NCBI RefSeq assembly: GCF_032884065.1
Contig: NC_088867.1
Span: 41,657,314-41,721,313, forward strand
Length of the DNA stretch: 64,000 bases
Direction of reading: 5' to 3'
Source: Artemia franciscana
Taxonomy: Eukaryota > Arthropoda > Branchiopoda > Anostraca > Artemiidae
Shown here piece by piece: positions 62,904 through 64,000 of this stretch. Made by a program: the position numbers and the translations under genes. Numbering within the stretch: position 1 is the first letter of the stretch; every line of letters starts with the position of its first letter. The notes below the pieces were generated by a model, which saw nothing but the letters and a program-made list of their open reading frames with translations, made no database searches and had not been told where the DNA came from.

Positions 62904-63155
62904 ACTCAATTTAGTCCCTTTTTCCGATATTCTTTTGCTGTTGTTTTTTCAACGCTGAAGAATTTGATCATGTGATTACTGATTGTGTTCTTCTTTGAAT
63001 ATGCCGTTTTGAAAGCTTTGATAGTTTTGACAACTTCAGCATTTAACCGATAGCGAAGAAACAAAACCAAAGTGTTGCTCTCGCAACACTTTAATCGGCA
63101 AAGCCGGACAAAGGTTGCCGCAACACTTCACGTTGCCCAGGCAACGTAGGTCTAG

Positions 63156-63452
63156 TTTTGATTGTTGTGCGAGGAAACACTAAGAAAAATTGGATTGTTT
63201 TCTTAACTTTCTAAAAATGGTGCCACTTAAACTACCCTGCTCTATTTATCTATTTTCCTATTGATTTTGACTGTTGTGCGAGGAAACACTAAGAAAAATT
63301 GGATTGTTTTCTTATCTTTCTAAAAATGGTGCCATTTAAACTACCCTGCTCTATTTATCTATTTTCCTTTTTATTTTGATTGTTGTGCGAGGAAACACTA
63401 AGACAAATTTTGTTTTCTTACCTTTCTAAAATTGGTGCTACTTAAACTACCC
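63156..63452. repeat. 109-bp satellite array, right remainder
   Basis: About 2.7 further units of the same satellite. The array ends with CTACCCTG at about 63452. Confidence 0.93.
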
Positions 63453-64000
63453 TGTTGCAAAATCTAAATTTCATGCATGCCCCCTAACTCTAACTTTCAT
63501 CTATGATATCTTGCTATTGGGCGGTAAGAAATAAAACTTAGACATTCGTATTCAAATATAGGATCTTCAAATGGAGAAGAAAATTTTATCTGAAGTAGGA
63601 AAAAAGGGAGACTTTTATATGAAATTCAACAGAATCTCTAAAAATATGAGTTGTGATCCTTAAAAATAAAAAGAGAGAAGGTGAAGACTTAGTTAGGGAT
63701 AAGGAAACTTTAATAGGAGTTTTGAAAGAACTTATAAAAATATGTATTTTGATCCATGAAAATAAAAAGGAAGAAGATGAAATACTAGTTTGGGATAGAG
63801 AAACTTAATGCGAGATTAAAAAGAACTTCTAAAAATATAAAGTGTTATCCAGAAAATTCGGCTTATAGTTATTTTCTTATTCTTTTCCTTTTCTTCTAAC
63901 CAATTAACTACCTCTAACACATTATACACATACTTTTTAGACAAAGGGCAGTTTTTAGGCAGTTTTTTAGACAAAAGTCTAGCGCATCTTCCTCTTCATC
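63453..64000. other. Right end of window, unannotated
   Basis: AT-rich. Two loosely similar segments (TCTAAAAATATGAG... near 63637 and TATAAAAATATG... near 63734). No exon or element recognised. Confidence 0.5.

Larger units (their letters stand above)
60890..63155 (+). mobile_element. Helitron2-like non-autonomous element inserted in the satellite
   Basis: Interrupts a satellite unit: CCTATTTA before 60890 joins TTTTGATTGTTGTGCG from 63156, so the ends are defined to within one T. Near the 5' end is a 29-bp sequence (60892-60920, starting GTGTTGCGAGAGCAACAC, itself a hairpin). Its exact reverse complement is at 63061-63089, 66 bp inside the 3' end: asymmetric subterminal inverted repeats. 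The 3' end has a CGTTGCC-CA-GGCAACG hairpin (63131-63146), then TAGGT and CTAG at 63152-63155, followed by T, as in Helitrons. The interior has repeated segments but no Rep or helicase frame, so it is non-autonomous. Left-end T rather than TC favours the Helitron2/Helentron type over canonical Helitrons. Confidence 0.75.

Overview
The window is eukaryotic, gene-poor and AT-rich. Two multi-exon genes lie on the minus strand, with conventional GT-AG introns of 2-11 kb that are filled with transposable elements. The protein content and the mix of elements (CR1/jockey-like LINEs, a Penelope-like element, Helitrons, a large foldback repeat family) suggest an arthropod. The foldback family reminds me of brine shrimp (Artemia) genomic DNA, but that is from memory and could not be checked.

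Gene A (positions 1 to 32118, minus strand, continues past the left edge) is an HSPA12-type Hsp70-family gene. Four exons were assembled by eye from splice sites and codon phase: exon 1 29631-32118, exon 2 21015-21911, exon 3 9114-9578, exon 4 1-175. Every junction keeps frame (1 nt + 2 nt split codons). Exons 3 and 4 carry the start of the HSPA12 ATPase domain. Exons 1 and 2 would add about 1,250 mostly disordered, Ser/Thr/Glu-rich residues before it, which is very unlike the short N-terminus of vertebrate HSPA12 proteins. This is the most interesting gene-level observation.

Gene B (46886 to 57345, minus strand, 5' part not found) has four phase-0 exons encoding the last 175 residues of a protein I do not recognise.

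The rest is repeats. Introns of gene A hold at least six copies of a 0.6-1.9 kb non-coding family with nested palindromes, and a further cluster sits at 33-36.8 kb. Between the genes lie a roughly 100-bp minisatellite (37.2-38.0 kb), a decayed Penelope-like element with RT and GIY-YIG remnants flanked by copies of an 85-bp tandem repeat (38.0-40.7 kb), and a 5'-truncated CR1-like LINE with one nonsense codon in its RT (40.8-43 kb). Introns of gene B hold degraded LINEs of other families and a Helitron (56176-57105) with doubled 5' and 3' ends. The right end is a 109-bp satellite array (58.7-63.45 kb) split by a 2.27-kb Helitron2-like element whose ends can be read from the interrupted satellite unit.

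No rRNA, CRISPR array, bacterial operon or intact autonomous transposon was seen.
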